Notes: generated by a model not told the origin, from the letters alone. DNA of 64,000 nucleotides from Pseudoalteromonas sp. MMG007 (GCF_018100985.1 NZ_JAGJEI010000001.1:186001-250000); one strand, 5' to 3'; numbered from the stretch's first letter, positions 28,482-37,864 are shown. Translations and numbers: made by a program.

Positions 28482-29432
28482 TTATTTTGTAAGTTTGCGC
28501 TCAATGGCATCAAACAAAATACCGGTGATAGAAATATCGTATGCGGCTTCAATTTCACGTACACACGTTGGTGCTGTTACGTTTATTTCAGTTAGTTTAT
28601 CGCCAATAATATCTAAGCCTACAAATACTAAGCCTTTCTCTTTAAGCGTTGGTGCTACAGCTTGTGCTATTTTAAAATCAGATTCGCTAAGAGGGCGAGC
28701 TTCACCGCGACCCCCTGCTGCTAAGTTACCGCGTGTTTCGCCATTTTGAGGAATACGCGCTAAACAATAAGGAATCACTTCACCATCAATAACCAATACG
28801 CGCTTGTCGCCTTGTTTGATCTCTGGAATGTAATTTTGCACCATCGCAAAGCGGCTGCCGTGTTCGGTTAGCGTTTCGCAAATTACACCAATGTTTGCAT
28901 CATCTTCTTTAATACGAAAAATTGATGCGCCACCCATACCATCAAGCGGCTTTAAAATAATATCTTTATGCTCGGCTAAAAATGCGCGTATTTGCGCTTG
29001 ACTGCGCGTTACAAGGGTATCAGGCGTGTGTTCGCTAAACCACGCTGTAAATAGTTTTTCATTAGCGTCACGAAGGCTTTGTGGCTTGTTAATGATAAGC
29101 GTACCTTCTTGCTCAGCGCGCTCTAAAATATAGGTTGCGTAAATGTATTCAGTATCGAACGGTGGATCTTTACGCATTAAAATAACGTCTAGGTCAGCAA
29201 GAGCAATAGTGGCTTTTTCTTCAAGCTCATACCATTTTTCGGTGTTGTTAAATACTTGAGCTTTAGACGCTGTTGCATAAGATTTACCTTTACGCAGAGA
29301 TAAGTCATCCATCTCCATATAGTAAATTTCGTAGCCGCGCTCTTGCGCTTGCATCATCATTGCAAAACCGGTGTCTTTTTTAATGTTAAATCCGCTAATA
29401 GGATCTGAAATAATACCTAACTTAATTGCCAT
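28482..29432 (-). CDS. gshB: Glutathione synthetase
   Basis: A 316-residue ATP-grasp enzyme that joins gamma-glutamylcysteine and glycine. The pre-ATP-grasp domain has SDPISGFNIKKDTGFAMM and MRKDPPFDTEYIYATY. The ATP-grasp part has the loop LKPLDGMGGASIFRI and ends in VGLDIIGDKLTEINVTAPTC, which are GshB signatures. It lies downstream of rsmE, as in E. coli. Confidence 0.97.
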   Translation of the reverse strand: MAIKLGIISDPISGFNIKKDTGFAMMMQAQERGYEIYYMEMDDLSLRKGKSYATASKAQVFNNTEKWYELEEKATIALADLDVILMRKDPPFDTEYIYATYILERAEQEGTLIINKPQSLRDANEKLFTAWFSEHTPDTLVTRSQAQIRAFLAEHKDIILKPLDGMGGASIFRIKEDDANIGVICETLTEHGSRFAMVQNYIPEIKQGDKRVLVIDGEVIPYCLARIPQNGETRGNLAAGGRGEARPLSESDFKIAQAVAPTLKEKGLVFVGLDIIGDKLTEINVTAPTCVREIEAAYDISITGILFDAIERKLTK

Positions 29433-29486
29433 GCGCTGTGCCTTACTATAAATATTAATGTTTATATGAGGGTACTTTTAGTTATT

Positions 29487-30221
29487 TCAATTAGCTAAAT
29501 CGCCAAATTGTAACTGTAATGCACTTAAGACCGTTAAAGCAGCGGTTTCCGTTCGTAAAACACGCGGGCCTAAGCGAATATCTACAAAATCTTGCTGTTT
29601 AGTTTGTGCCATTTCTTCATCGGTAAAACCGCCTTCAGGACCTACTAAAAAGCGCACACCATCTTTGGGCACTGTAATGGTTTTAATGCTGTGCTCAGCA
29701 CGAGGATGCAAAGTCAGTTTTATTGCCTGTGTTTGCTGCTCTAGCCACTGTTTTAAATCAACGGGAGGGTGAATTACTGGTACAACGTTACGTCCAGATT
29801 GTTCAGCTGCAGCAATTGCAATTTTTTGCCATTGCTGATGTTTTTTCTCTAAGCGATCGCCACTGAGTTTAACGCCGCAGCGCTGGCTAAAAAGTGGTGT
29901 GATCTCTGTTATACCAAGCTCTACAGATTTTTGAATGGTAAAATCCATCTTATCGCCACGAGATACACATTGGCCTAAATGTATTTTAAGCGGGGATTCT
30001 ACGTCATGTGGGTTGAGTTCTAATGGCATGACTACCACTGTTTTTTTAGTTACCTCAATTATTTCACTAAGGTACTCGCCGCCTTCTCCATTAAAAATAG
30101 ACACATGCTCGCCTACTTTCATACGCAGTACTCGGCCAATGTGCCCAGCAGCGTCATCATCTAACGTTACAGGGGTGTTTAAGGCAATATCCGATGCCTG
30201 ATAAATATGAGGAACTCGCAT
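29487..30221 (-). CDS. rsmE: 16S rRNA m3U1498 methyltransferase RsmE
   Basis: A 244-residue SPOUT methyltransferase with an N-terminal PUA-like domain (VGEHVSIFNGEGGEYLSEI). The trefoil knot at the C-terminus has FLVGPEGGFTDEE and LGPRVLRTETAAL, the SAM-binding signatures. It methylates U1498 of 16S rRNA. First gene of the rsmE-gshB transcript. Confidence 0.95.
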   Translation of the reverse strand: MRVPHIYQASDIALNTPVTLDDDAAGHIGRVLRMKVGEHVSIFNGEGGEYLSEIIEVTKKTVVVMPLELNPHDVESPLKIHLGQCVSRGDKMDFTIQKSVELGITEITPLFSQRCGVKLSGDRLEKKHQQWQKIAIAAAEQSGRNVVPVIHPPVDLKQWLEQQTQAIKLTLHPRAEHSIKTITVPKDGVRFLVGPEGGFTDEEMAQTKQQDFVDIRLGPRVLRTETAALTVLSALQLQFGDLAN

Positions 30222-30289
30222 GGTACGTTACTTACTCATTAGCGAAAAATAGATACCGCTATGGTAAGTAAGCAAGCAGCTAGGCGCAA

Positions 30290-30769
30290 TTATTTATTTT
30301 TAATAAGTTGCTCGGTTTGGCAGATAAGTTCTTGTGTGCTGTGTGCAATGTCATGATCAGCAATTAAGGGCTCAGTTAGAGTCTCATCGGTAATTCGGCT
30401 TAGTGTATATTCTGTATCATCGAGGTTTATTAAAAAGCGGTTTTCGTTTAATGAATTATATATTGAGCGCTGATTATCACTTGCCAGTAAGTAATCGGCG
30501 CTATTAAAAAGAACGCCATGAATACTGTGATGCTCAGTTAAATAATGGATAAGTTCAGCGACGCTTATTTCGTTTTCAAGGTCGCAATAACAGTAATCTT
30601 TAATTTGCTCATCAAACATCATCTTTACAAGCTGGCGTGTATTACTGCCCACAGCGATAAGCTCGCACGACGTGCCGCTTTTATTATTTTTTTGATTGTA
30701 CTGCGCAAATGCACGGCTAAATTCGTTATCTATGTCAATTAACAAATAATTTGTTACTTCCGCTGGCAT
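30290..30769 (-). CDS. Uncharacterised 159-residue protein
   Basis: I do not recognise this family. It is soluble and acidic, with no signal or membrane segment. The N-terminus NYLLIDIDNEFSRAFAQ and the later DYCYCDLENEISVAELIHYL and IHGVLFNSADYLL give alternating strands and helices, a possible Rossmann- or receiver-like fold, but no catalytic motif is visible. The start has CGAGGCCCT upstream. It follows a DUF350 gene on the same strand across a 37-nt hairpin and may be co-transcribed with it. Its frame and codon use match the neighbours, so I take it as a real gene. Confidence 0.6.
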   Translation of the reverse strand: MPAEVTNYLLIDIDNEFSRAFAQYNQKNNKSGTSCELIAVGSNTRQLVKMMFDEQIKDYCYCDLENEISVAELIHYLTEHHSIHGVLFNSADYLLASDNQRSIYNSLNENRFLINLDDTEYTLSRITDETLTEPLIADHDIAHSTQELICQTEQLIKNK

Positions 30770-30780
30770 AGGGCCTCGTT

Positions 30781-30818
30781 GCAGTTAAGCAAAGTCATTA
30801 CCACCTTTGCGTAACTGC
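30781..30818 (-). repeat. 37-nt inverted repeat just before the 159-residue gene
   Basis: GCAGTTA-a-GCAAAG and CTTTGC-g-TAACTGC pair over 13 bp with one mismatch around a 10-nt loop. It ends a few bases upstream of the ribosome site of the minus-strand gene and has no U-tract, so it may act on translation or RNA stability. Confidence 0.65.
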
Positions 30819-30841
30819 ATAAGCGTTAGCAAAGGGGGGAG

Positions 30842-31735
30842 TTAGATAGAAAACATGCTTATAAGCAAATAGCCTATAGCACAAAAAACAGCAAACTCTA
30901 TACATGCAATCCCAATGTTATCTTGGTGATCGACCTCTAAAGCAGTATTAATATTTGGTAAAGATATAACTTTTATTACACCAGTCAAACAATAAAGTAA
31001 CAGCCACATTACACCGCAATGCATAACGAGTGTAAATATATTTTCCACCATTTTGCCGTTTTGAAATGCGGCGCTCGATAAACCAGCGTAAACGGCAAGT
31101 GCCAAGCCTATTGATTTGCCTGCGTATCTTATACCAATAGAGGTGTTTTCTAGATTAAAGTTACTTTGTAATGATGCACCTTGATTAGCTTTAGCAAAGC
31201 GATGTTCGCGTATTTTACTGTCAAGAGCAAACATTCCTTGTAGGGTAAAAAAGCTAACGAAAGCAATAAGTAAGTTACTAAATCCTTGAGTGTGGGTCCA
31301 TGTATATAGGCCAAGTGCAATAATACAATTTGCTATTAGCATGCCAGAGTCAACCAAGGCGGCACATACATTTTGTTTTAATATAGCGGCTTCTTCATTG
31401 AATCTGTGCAATATCCATTTTCTGTGGATTAAGTGACCAACTTTTATAAACGTAAATAGTAAAACGATTAAAATAATTACTTTTACTGGATTCGACTGCG
31501 CGGTACTTACGCTTATTTCGTCAAATAAAAAAGCCATAGTGGCTATAACTACAGATATTTCAGATGCAAAACTAATTCCCATGGCAAAGTTATCGTGTTG
31601 TGCTAACTCTTCTTTAAGCGCTTGTTTTGCCTTAAGTTGAGTTACCGTACGCAAACCAAAAATAGTTACGCAAATAACCGCAAAACTAATGGCAATCGCA
31701 ATAAAACTGGTGTTAGATAAAGACAAATATGACAT
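30842..31735 (-). CDS. Tandem DUF350 integral membrane protein
   Basis: A 297-residue inner-membrane protein with about eight helices. It looks like two DUF350 domains: the unit 'N-x-A-x-G-I-x-F-A plus two helices' recurs four times (DNFAMGISFASE, QNVCAALVDSG, NTSIGIRYAGKS, DNIGIACIEFAV). E. coli YjfL is a single DUF350 protein, so this is a doubled form. The function of the family is not known. It is divergent from glnE and lies upstream of the 159-residue gene. The DUF350 call is by pattern, not by profile search. Confidence 0.65.
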   Translation of the reverse strand: MSYLSLSNTSFIAIAISFAVICVTIFGLRTVTQLKAKQALKEELAQHDNFAMGISFASEISVVIATMAFLFDEISVSTAQSNPVKVIILIVLLFTFIKVGHLIHRKWILHRFNEEAAILKQNVCAALVDSGMLIANCIIALGLYTWTHTQGFSNLLIAFVSFFTLQGMFALDSKIREHRFAKANQGASLQSNFNLENTSIGIRYAGKSIGLALAVYAGLSSAAFQNGKMVENIFTLVMHCGVMWLLLYCLTGVIKVISLPNINTALEVDHQDNIGIACIEFAVFCAIGYLLISMFSI

Positions 31736-31812
31736 GGTGATCCTAATTAAGTTAACCTTTCTAGGTTTTAGTCATTCTAGTATGGTTATTGACGATATAA
31801 AAGAGAGGATTG

Positions 31813-34614
31813 ATGAGTAATCTAAAGCAACTTCCTATTCAATTACAAAAACTTGGCTTAGAGCGCTTTGAACAGCTATATCCGCAGCAAAGCGAAGAAA
31901 GTGGCATTGTAAGATTACTCGCATTGAGTGACTTTGCATGGCGCTGTTTAGAGTCTCAGCCTGATTTAAAAGATTGGTTGTTGTGTAAAGATGAAATTAA
32001 AGGTAGGCATGTTATATCCCCCTTTGATGCTCTAGACCTTGCTTGTATTGATGAGGCTAAGTGTAATCAAATTTTACGAAAGTACCGAGAAAAGTACTGG
32101 CTCAAGGTTGCATACCTCGATCTCTGCTGCGCTAACCCCATTGCCGACAGTATAAATTACATTAGCCAATTAGCCGATATGCTAATTAATAGCGCTAACC
32201 AGTGGGCGCATGCACAGGTTGCTAAAGTAAATGGCGAGCCTCTTGATGAGCAAAATCAAGCAATGCCGTTGATGGTGTTAGGAATGGGAAAGCTCGGTGG
32301 CAAAGAGCTTAATTACTCATCAGATATCGATTTAATTTTTGCCTATCCGCGCAGTACAAAAACACAAGGCGGGCGACGAACCCTAGAAGCCCAAGTGTTT
32401 TATACAAAAGTGGCGCAAAAGCTTATTGCGGCGCTTAACCAAGTAACAGGTGACGGGCAAGTATTTAGAGTAGACATGCGCTTGCGCCCGTTTGGTGAAA
32501 GCGGCCCTTTAGTTATGAGCTTTAACGCTATTGAGGACTACTACCAAGAGCAAGGTCGCGATTGGGAACGCTATGCCATGTTAAAAGGGCGTTTAATCGG
32601 CACGCCCAACAAATATTGGGATGAGTTTATTAAGCTATTAAAGCCATTTGTTTATCGTCGCTATATCGATTTCTCGGTAATTGAATCGCTGCGTAAAATG
32701 AAGTTAATGATTGCTCAAGAAGTACGCCGAAAAGGCCTCACTAATAATATTAAATTAGGTGCAGGGGGAATACGTGAAGTTGAATTTATTGTACAAGCTC
32801 TGCAAATGGTTAGAGGTGGGCGAGAGGCTAATTTACAAACGCAATCACTGCTTAAAGCATTAAATGAGTTATCACTTAGCCAAGTTATAGACGAGCAAGA
32901 AGCAATCGAGCTTAAAAGTAACTACCTATATTTACGTAAAGTTGAGCAGTACCTCCAGATATTTGACGATCAACAAACACAAACTTTACCTGATGATGAG
33001 CTAAATCAGCAGCGCTTAAATTTATTATTAGCGCAAGACGATTTCAATACTACATTACACACGATTGAAAAGGTGATGAAGCAAGTTAATAGTGAGTTTT
33101 CATTGGTGATTGGTGAAGAAACGGCGCCATTAGATACTTGTGAAGGAGCTTTTATTAGCGCGTGGGATCACGGTGATTTGAGCTTTTTAAAAGACAAAAG
33201 AGATGAGTGGCAGTTACCGCTCAATGATTTTAAATTAAGACTTTCGAAGGTCAATATTGGTAATCGAGGGCGTGAAACGCTCGATAAGTTAATGCCGGTA
33301 TTGTTAGAGCAACTAAATAATTTTAATGCCAGTGCCGCTGCTTTCACGATGGTTTGCCAAATTCTAAATAAAATAATATCGCGTACCGCTTATTTAGAGC
33401 TACTTTACGAAAACCAAGGTGCATTAAAGCAACTAGTATTGTTGTGCTGTCATAGCAAGTGGATAGGGGAGCATATTTCTAGATACCCTATTTTGCTAGA
33501 CGAGCTTATTGACCCCGCAGTACTTTATAAGCCAACACCGTTGAGTGCGTACAAAGACGAGATAAGACAATATTTTTTACGCATTGAGCATGACGACCTA
33601 GAACTACAAATGGAGTCGCTCAGGCAATTTAAGCAAACTCATCAACTGCGTATTGCAGCCGCTGATGCCACTGGCGTTATAGATGTGATGAAGGTAAGCG
33701 ATCACCTTACAGCACTTGCTGAGGCAATAGTCGAACAATCAGTCAATATTGCTTGGTATAATACTGTTAAACGTTTTGGTATGCCGCCGGGCACTGATGA
33801 TGAACATAAAGGTTTTGCCGTTATAGCTTATGGAAAAACAGGCGGCTTTGAGGTGGGGTATGATTCTGACTTAGATCTCGTTTTTGTGCATAACCATGAT
33901 GGAAATAGTACGACCAATGGCGATAAATCAATTACTTCTAGGCAGTTTTATTTAAAGCTCGCGCAGCGTTTAATGCATTTATTTAATACGCGAACAGCTT
34001 CAGGCATTTTGTATGAGCTTGATACGCGATTACGTCCAGAAGGTGCCTCTGGTTTGTTAGCAATTAACTTAGAAAGCTTTAATCATTATCAGCAAACACA
34101 AGCATGGACGTGGGAGCATCAAGCACTTGTACGTGCTCGATTAATATTAGGGCAAGACGAATTAGTAGAGCGCTTTGCACAGATACGTAAAGAAATATTA
34201 TGCCAACCACGAGATGCAAACATACTTAAAGCTGATGTAATTAAAATGCGCGAAAAAATGCGCGAGCATCTAGCTAAAGGGAATACACAGCAATTTGATT
34301 TAAAGCAAGATATTGGTGGTATGGCCGATATTGAGTTTATAACCCAATATTTAGTACTCAAACACGCTAATGAGTTTGAGAGCCTAACAGTGTATTCAGA
34401 CAACGTGAGAATTTTAAGTGATGCGGCTAAACTTGGCTGTATCAATAAAGAGCAAAAGCAGCAGTTAATTCAAGCCTACATTGATTATCGTTCACGCTAT
34501 CATGTTTTGAGCTTAGATCAGCAAGGCCGCTTAGTGTTAAGAGAGCAATTTGAACAAGATATTATTAATATTACACAAATTTGGAAGAGTGTATTTGAGT
34601 TAGCGGGCAACTAA
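31813..34614 (+). CDS. glnE: Glutamine synthetase adenylyltransferase / adenylyl-removing enzyme
   Basis: A 933-residue bifunctional regulator of glutamine synthetase. The N-terminal adenylyl-removing half has GMGKLGGKELNYSSDIDLIF (near residue 155) and the C-terminal adenylyltransferase half has AYGKTGGFEVGYDSDLDLVF (near 675), the two nucleotidyltransferase signatures, each followed by its helical GlnD-PUTase domain. It responds to PII and glutamine. The start is ATG 31813 after GAGAGGA; an in-frame TTG three bases earlier is less likely. A bidirectional terminator follows. No glnA or PII gene is near. Confidence 0.97.
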   Translation: MSNLKQLPIQLQKLGLERFEQLYPQQSEESGIVRLLALSDFAWRCLESQPDLKDWLLCKDEIKGRHVISPFDALDLACIDEAKCNQILRKYREKYWLKVAYLDLCCANPIADSINYISQLADMLINSANQWAHAQVAKVNGEPLDEQNQAMPLMVLGMGKLGGKELNYSSDIDLIFAYPRSTKTQGGRRTLEAQVFYTKVAQKLIAALNQVTGDGQVFRVDMRLRPFGESGPLVMSFNAIEDYYQEQGRDWERYAMLKGRLIGTPNKYWDEFIKLLKPFVYRRYIDFSVIESLRKMKLMIAQEVRRKGLTNNIKLGAGGIREVEFIVQALQMVRGGREANLQTQSLLKALNELSLSQVIDEQEAIELKSNYLYLRKVEQYLQIFDDQQTQTLPDDELNQQRLNLLLAQDDFNTTLHTIEKVMKQVNSEFSLVIGEETAPLDTCEGAFISAWDHGDLSFLKDKRDEWQLPLNDFKLRLSKVNIGNRGRETLDKLMPVLLEQLNNFNASAAAFTMVCQILNKIISRTAYLELLYENQGALKQLVLLCCHSKWIGEHISRYPILLDELIDPAVLYKPTPLSAYKDEIRQYFLRIEHDDLELQMESLRQFKQTHQLRIAAADATGVIDVMKVSDHLTALAEAIVEQSVNIAWYNTVKRFGMPPGTDDEHKGFAVIAYGKTGGFEVGYDSDLDLVFVHNHDGNSTTNGDKSITSRQFYLKLAQRLMHLFNTRTASGILYELDTRLRPEGASGLLAINLESFNHYQQTQAWTWEHQALVRARLILGQDELVERFAQIRKEILCQPRDANILKADVIKMREKMREHLAKGNTQQFDLKQDIGGMADIEFITQYLVLKHANEFESLTVYSDNVRILSDAAKLGCINKEQKQQLIQAYIDYRSRYHVLSLDQQGRLVLREQFEQDIINITQIWKSVFELAGN

Positions 34615-34623
34615 ATTACTTAT

Positions 34624-34651
34624 AAAAAACCAAATATAAATTTGGTTTTTT
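34624..34651. terminator. Bidirectional terminator between glnE and the TcpQ-like gene
   Basis: AAAAAACCAAAT-ATAA-ATTTGGTTTTTT is a perfect 12-bp stem with A- and T-tracts, between two convergent genes. Confidence 0.93.
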
Positions 34652-34664
34652 ATAATACGGGCCG

Positions 34665-35237
34665 TTAAACGTTTAGCTTTAAGCAGTTACTTCGAACAAA
34701 TTCAGAGGGGAGCTCGGTAATAACCGCAGCTCTTTGCTTGTAGCAAAAATAAGTATAAACCTCGTATTCAAAATCATCATTGATTGCTCTACCTACCTGG
34801 TAAAGCGCCGAGGTAAAGTTGCTATCTACCCTAAAGTGATCCTTTACTACGTAATCTTTACTTAAGTACCAGTAAAGTTCTATGCCTTCAGTTTTTGCAT
34901 ATTCTTTAAGTACATCTTTAAGTGTTGAACCATTTTCAAAACGTCTCGGCTCAACCTTTCCAGACCAACTCGCTGGCATGGGATCAACAATACGTGCTCG
35001 CTCAACAAGGACTCTATCAAGGCTTTGTTGAGGAGTTTTAAGTTGTAGTACAAATTGCTCGCGCTCTTTATTACTTTTTACTTGATTACGTATAGATGAA
35101 TAAAAGCGAGATAATCCCTCTGCGGCTGCATTTTTAGATTCTTTTATATCAAGTACCGGGCCATCGCCAAGCAAAAAATACCCAGCAACTACAATTAACA
35201 CAACAGCAAACGATAAATGTTTAATCCAAAACCACAT
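34665..35237 (-). CDS. TcpQ-domain-like membrane-anchored protein
   Basis: A 190-residue protein with one N-terminal membrane anchor (LSFAVVLIVVAGYFLL). The C-terminal part (about 95-190) has the TcpQ/PilL-type layout: PRRFENGSTLKDVLKEYAK, then IELYWYLSKDYVVKDHF, then a pair of strands ending AAVITELPSE. Such domains occur in pilus or secretion systems and bind other envelope proteins, but no pilus genes adjoin it. The call is by pattern only. It lies 82 bases downstream of lpxL on the same strand and may be co-transcribed. Confidence 0.5.
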   Translation of the reverse strand: MWFWIKHLSFAVVLIVVAGYFLLGDGPVLDIKESKNAAAEGLSRFYSSIRNQVKSNKEREQFVLQLKTPQQSLDRVLVERARIVDPMPASWSGKVEPRRFENGSTLKDVLKEYAKTEGIELYWYLSKDYVVKDHFRVDSNFTSALYQVGRAINDDFEYEVYTYFCYKQRAAVITELPSEFVRSNCLKLNV

Positions 35238-35319
35238 TTTAATTACCCATTTTATTTGTTATTTAGCAACACGCTCATTTAGAGGTTTACTATTTAAAGT
35301 TACTGATATTGTTATACCA

Positions 35320-36249
35320 CTACTTTTTATAAAATGAAGGAGTATTTTTATCAGGTCTTGTTTTAAAACGACGGTGCAGCCACATGTATTGCTCGGGTGC
35401 TGCATTAATTGAGCGCTCCATGCGTTGGTTAACGCAAGTTACATCTGCTCTGTCATCACCACTTGGGAAGTTTTTAAGCTCTGGGACTATTTCTAAATGG
35501 TACTTACCGTTATCGTCTCTGCGGCTAATTAAGCTCATTGTTTCGCAGTATTTACTGGCCGCAAACATTAATGTTCCAGTGGTTGTTGCTGCATCTGGTA
35601 CTGCATAAAAGGGCACAAATTCGCAGCGGTTTCGGCCATAATCTTGATCTGGCAAGTAATAACAGACCTTCTTATCTTTAAGTGACTTTAATAGACCTTT
35701 AACATCTTTGCGGCCAATTAAATACTCGTTAGAGCGAAGACGACCATTAGTGGTAAAGTATTCCATTAGTGCATTGTTGTGTGGGCGATAAAACCCTAGC
35801 CCTTGGCACTTAGTCCCCATTATTCGGCTAGCCATTTCTAAATGTAGAATATGCGGTACAAGCAAAAGTATACCTTTGCCTTGTGCTTGCACACGTTCAA
35901 AATTTTCAAGCCCTTTGATTGACCCATAAACATTTTTTACACGCCACTGCGGCCACCACCATGCCATGCCCGTTTCCACCATGGCAATACCGGTATTTTC
36001 CATGTTTTTTAAAACCAGTTTTCTTTGTTCTGCTTCACTCATATCTGGAAAGCAAAGCTTGATGTTTACTTCTGCTATATGGCGGCGACGCTTCATAAAT
36101 TTATGTACTAAGCGCCCTAGTAATTTACCTAATGCAAGTTGAACTTTTTGTGGTAGCCAAGAGATCACGTATAAAAATAAAACGCCTATCCATGTTAGCC
36201 AGTAGCGAGGGCCTAAAAATGATATTTTAAAAGGAGATGAGGTGACCAC
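35320..36249 (-). CDS. lpxL: Lipid A biosynthesis lauroyl acyltransferase
   Basis: A 309-residue inner-membrane enzyme that adds a secondary acyl chain to Kdo2-lipid IVA. Its start, GTG 36249, aligns residue by residue with E. coli LpxL (PRYWLTWIGV). The HX4E acyltransferase motif is H133-E138 (HILHLE), and GRLRSNEYLIGRKDVKG, LPDQDYG and the ending MWLHRRFKTRPD are family features. LpxL rather than LpxM is favoured by the length and the N-terminus. It is expressed on the minus strand, away from tolC. Confidence 0.93.
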   Translation of the reverse strand: MVTSSPFKISFLGPRYWLTWIGVLFLYVISWLPQKVQLALGKLLGRLVHKFMKRRRHIAEVNIKLCFPDMSEAEQRKLVLKNMENTGIAMVETGMAWWWPQWRVKNVYGSIKGLENFERVQAQGKGILLLVPHILHLEMASRIMGTKCQGLGFYRPHNNALMEYFTTNGRLRSNEYLIGRKDVKGLLKSLKDKKVCYYLPDQDYGRNRCEFVPFYAVPDAATTTGTLMFAASKYCETMSLISRRDDNGKYHLEIVPELKNFPSGDDRADVTCVNQRMERSINAAPEQYMWLHRRFKTRPDKNTPSFYKK

Positions 36250-36305
36250 AAAAAAATCTCTGAAAATAAAAACGCTAGTTTAACGCTAAGCGTAATAAAA
36301 TACAA

Positions 36306-36327
36306 AAAGCCAGCAGGCGCTGGCTTT
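36306..36327 (-). terminator. Terminator after tolC
   Basis: AAAGCCAGC-AGGC-GCTGGCTTT is a perfect 9-bp stem with TTG following on the minus strand. Confidence 0.9.
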
Positions 36328-36357
36328 GTAATAAATTAAGTAAGTTTTAGTATTAAA

Positions 36358-37713
36358 TTAAACCGATTTTAAACCTTGGTTTATAGCAACTAAATCTTTA
36401 CTTGTAAGTGTACCTGCGGCTTGTTTTAAACGAAGAGTAGATAGCACGTAGCGGTAACGAACGTCAGCAAGATTGCGTTTGGCATCGTATAAATTTTGTG
36501 TGCTAATAAGTACGTCAACAATTGTACGAGTACCTACTTCAAAACCTGCTTCGGTAGCTTTAAGTGCACTTTGTGCCGATACTACAGCTTGCTCTAGCGC
36601 TTTATATGTTGCGATATCTGAAACCACCTGATTGTATGAGGTAATAACAGTACGTGTCACTGCACGGTAGTTTGTTTCATAGTCTTGGCTTGCGCCTACA
36701 TAAAAAGCACGGGCCTGTTTAGTGGCTGCAACCGTTGCACCACCTGAGTACAAAGGTACGCTAAAGTTCAGCGCTACTGAGCTTGAGTCTGAGCGAGGTT
36801 GTTCGTCAAAATTAGCGCCATTTACTTCAGTGTCAGTGAGTGAATCGCCGTAGCTTGCACTAAGTGTTAACTTTGGATAATGACCTGCTTTAGCAAGTAC
36901 AATTTGATCTTTTGCTATATCAACAGTGACTTTAGCCACTTGTAAGTTAATATTATTTTCTTCAGCTATTTTTACAAAATCACTAGATTGTTTAGCCGGC
37001 TTAGTCGTTGAAAACGTTTCAGTGTTTAAAAAATCTAACTTAGCATGGTACTTACCGGTAATTTCACGCAGTTCTTCACGTGCAGTTTCTACCGCATTAC
37101 TTGCAATGATTTCTTGCGCTACTGAGTTATCAAACTGTGCTTGCGCTTCGTGCACATCGGTAATTGCGGTCAAGCCTACTGCATAGCGCTGCTTTGTTTG
37201 CTCCAGTTGACGTTCAATGGCACGTTTTTCGGCTTGCACAAATTCAAGGTTATCAATTGCACTTAATACGTTAAAATAGCCCTCTGCAACGCGCACAATT
37301 AAGTTTTGCTTAGCTGCATCGTACTGACCATTTGCTTGAAGTGCTTGTTTATCAGCAATGTCTAACGTGTTCCATGCACCTAAATCAAACAGAGTTTGGC
37401 TTAAACTAACACCTCGGCTGAAATCATCTGTTTCAGACTCAACTTTAACTTGATTAGATAAGTCGCCAATACTTTGAAAAGACGTTGAGTCACTTTTAGT
37501 GTAGCTCGCAGTTAAACCAATTTGAGGCAATAGTGCACTCATTGCTAAATCGCTTTGATAAGATTGCGCATCGGCTTGGGCTTTTGCTTTTAAAACGGTA
37601 GGATCGTTAGCTGTAGCAATTTCAAAAACTTGTAGTAAATCTTCTGCGTTGGCTGCTGTTGCGCCTAGTGCGCATGATAAGCTAACCAGCGCTGCAAGGA
37701 TGTTCTTTTTCAT
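36358..37713 (-). CDS. tolC: TolC family outer-membrane channel protein
   Basis: A 451-residue outer-membrane efflux protein. It has a cleavable signal (MKKNILAALVSLSCALGATAANA), then two homologous halves of long helices and strands: NDPTVLKAKAQADAQSYQ, LSQTLFDLGAWNTLDIADK, and in the second half NFSVPLYSGGATVAATKQAR and GTRTIVDVLISTQNLYDAKRN. These are TolC signatures. It forms the trimeric exit duct for RND, MFS and type I export systems. It is divergent from nudF, as in E. coli; the intergenic region carries a 10-bp perfect inverted repeat. Confidence 0.95.
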   Translation of the reverse strand: MKKNILAALVSLSCALGATAANAEDLLQVFEIATANDPTVLKAKAQADAQSYQSDLAMSALLPQIGLTASYTKSDSTSFQSIGDLSNQVKVESETDDFSRGVSLSQTLFDLGAWNTLDIADKQALQANGQYDAAKQNLIVRVAEGYFNVLSAIDNLEFVQAEKRAIERQLEQTKQRYAVGLTAITDVHEAQAQFDNSVAQEIIASNAVETAREELREITGKYHAKLDFLNTETFSTTKPAKQSSDFVKIAEENNINLQVAKVTVDIAKDQIVLAKAGHYPKLTLSASYGDSLTDTEVNGANFDEQPRSDSSSVALNFSVPLYSGGATVAATKQARAFYVGASQDYETNYRAVTRTVITSYNQVVSDIATYKALEQAVVSAQSALKATEAGFEVGTRTIVDVLISTQNLYDAKRNLADVRYRYVLSTLRLKQAAGTLTSKDLVAINQGLKSV

Positions 37714-37759
37714 GTTAGGTTCAGTCCTTAGACAATTTTTATACTAAAAGCATGTTAAC

Positions 37760-37799
37760 CTGTTTTACTCCATAACAAAAAAAATAATTAGTAAAACAG
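37760..37799. promoter_or_regulatory. Perfect 10-bp inverted repeat in the tolC/nudF promoter region
   Basis: CTGTTTTACT (37760-37769) and AGTAAAACAG (37790-37799) are exact inverted copies separated by 20 bases, inside the 150-base region between the divergent starts. The arrangement fits a dimeric regulator binding two half-sites. Confidence 0.5.
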
Positions 37800-37864
37800 T
37801 ATGTTCAAGTGTAACAGAATATATTAACGTATTTTAACCGTTTAGATAAGCAGGGAGTAAAAGC

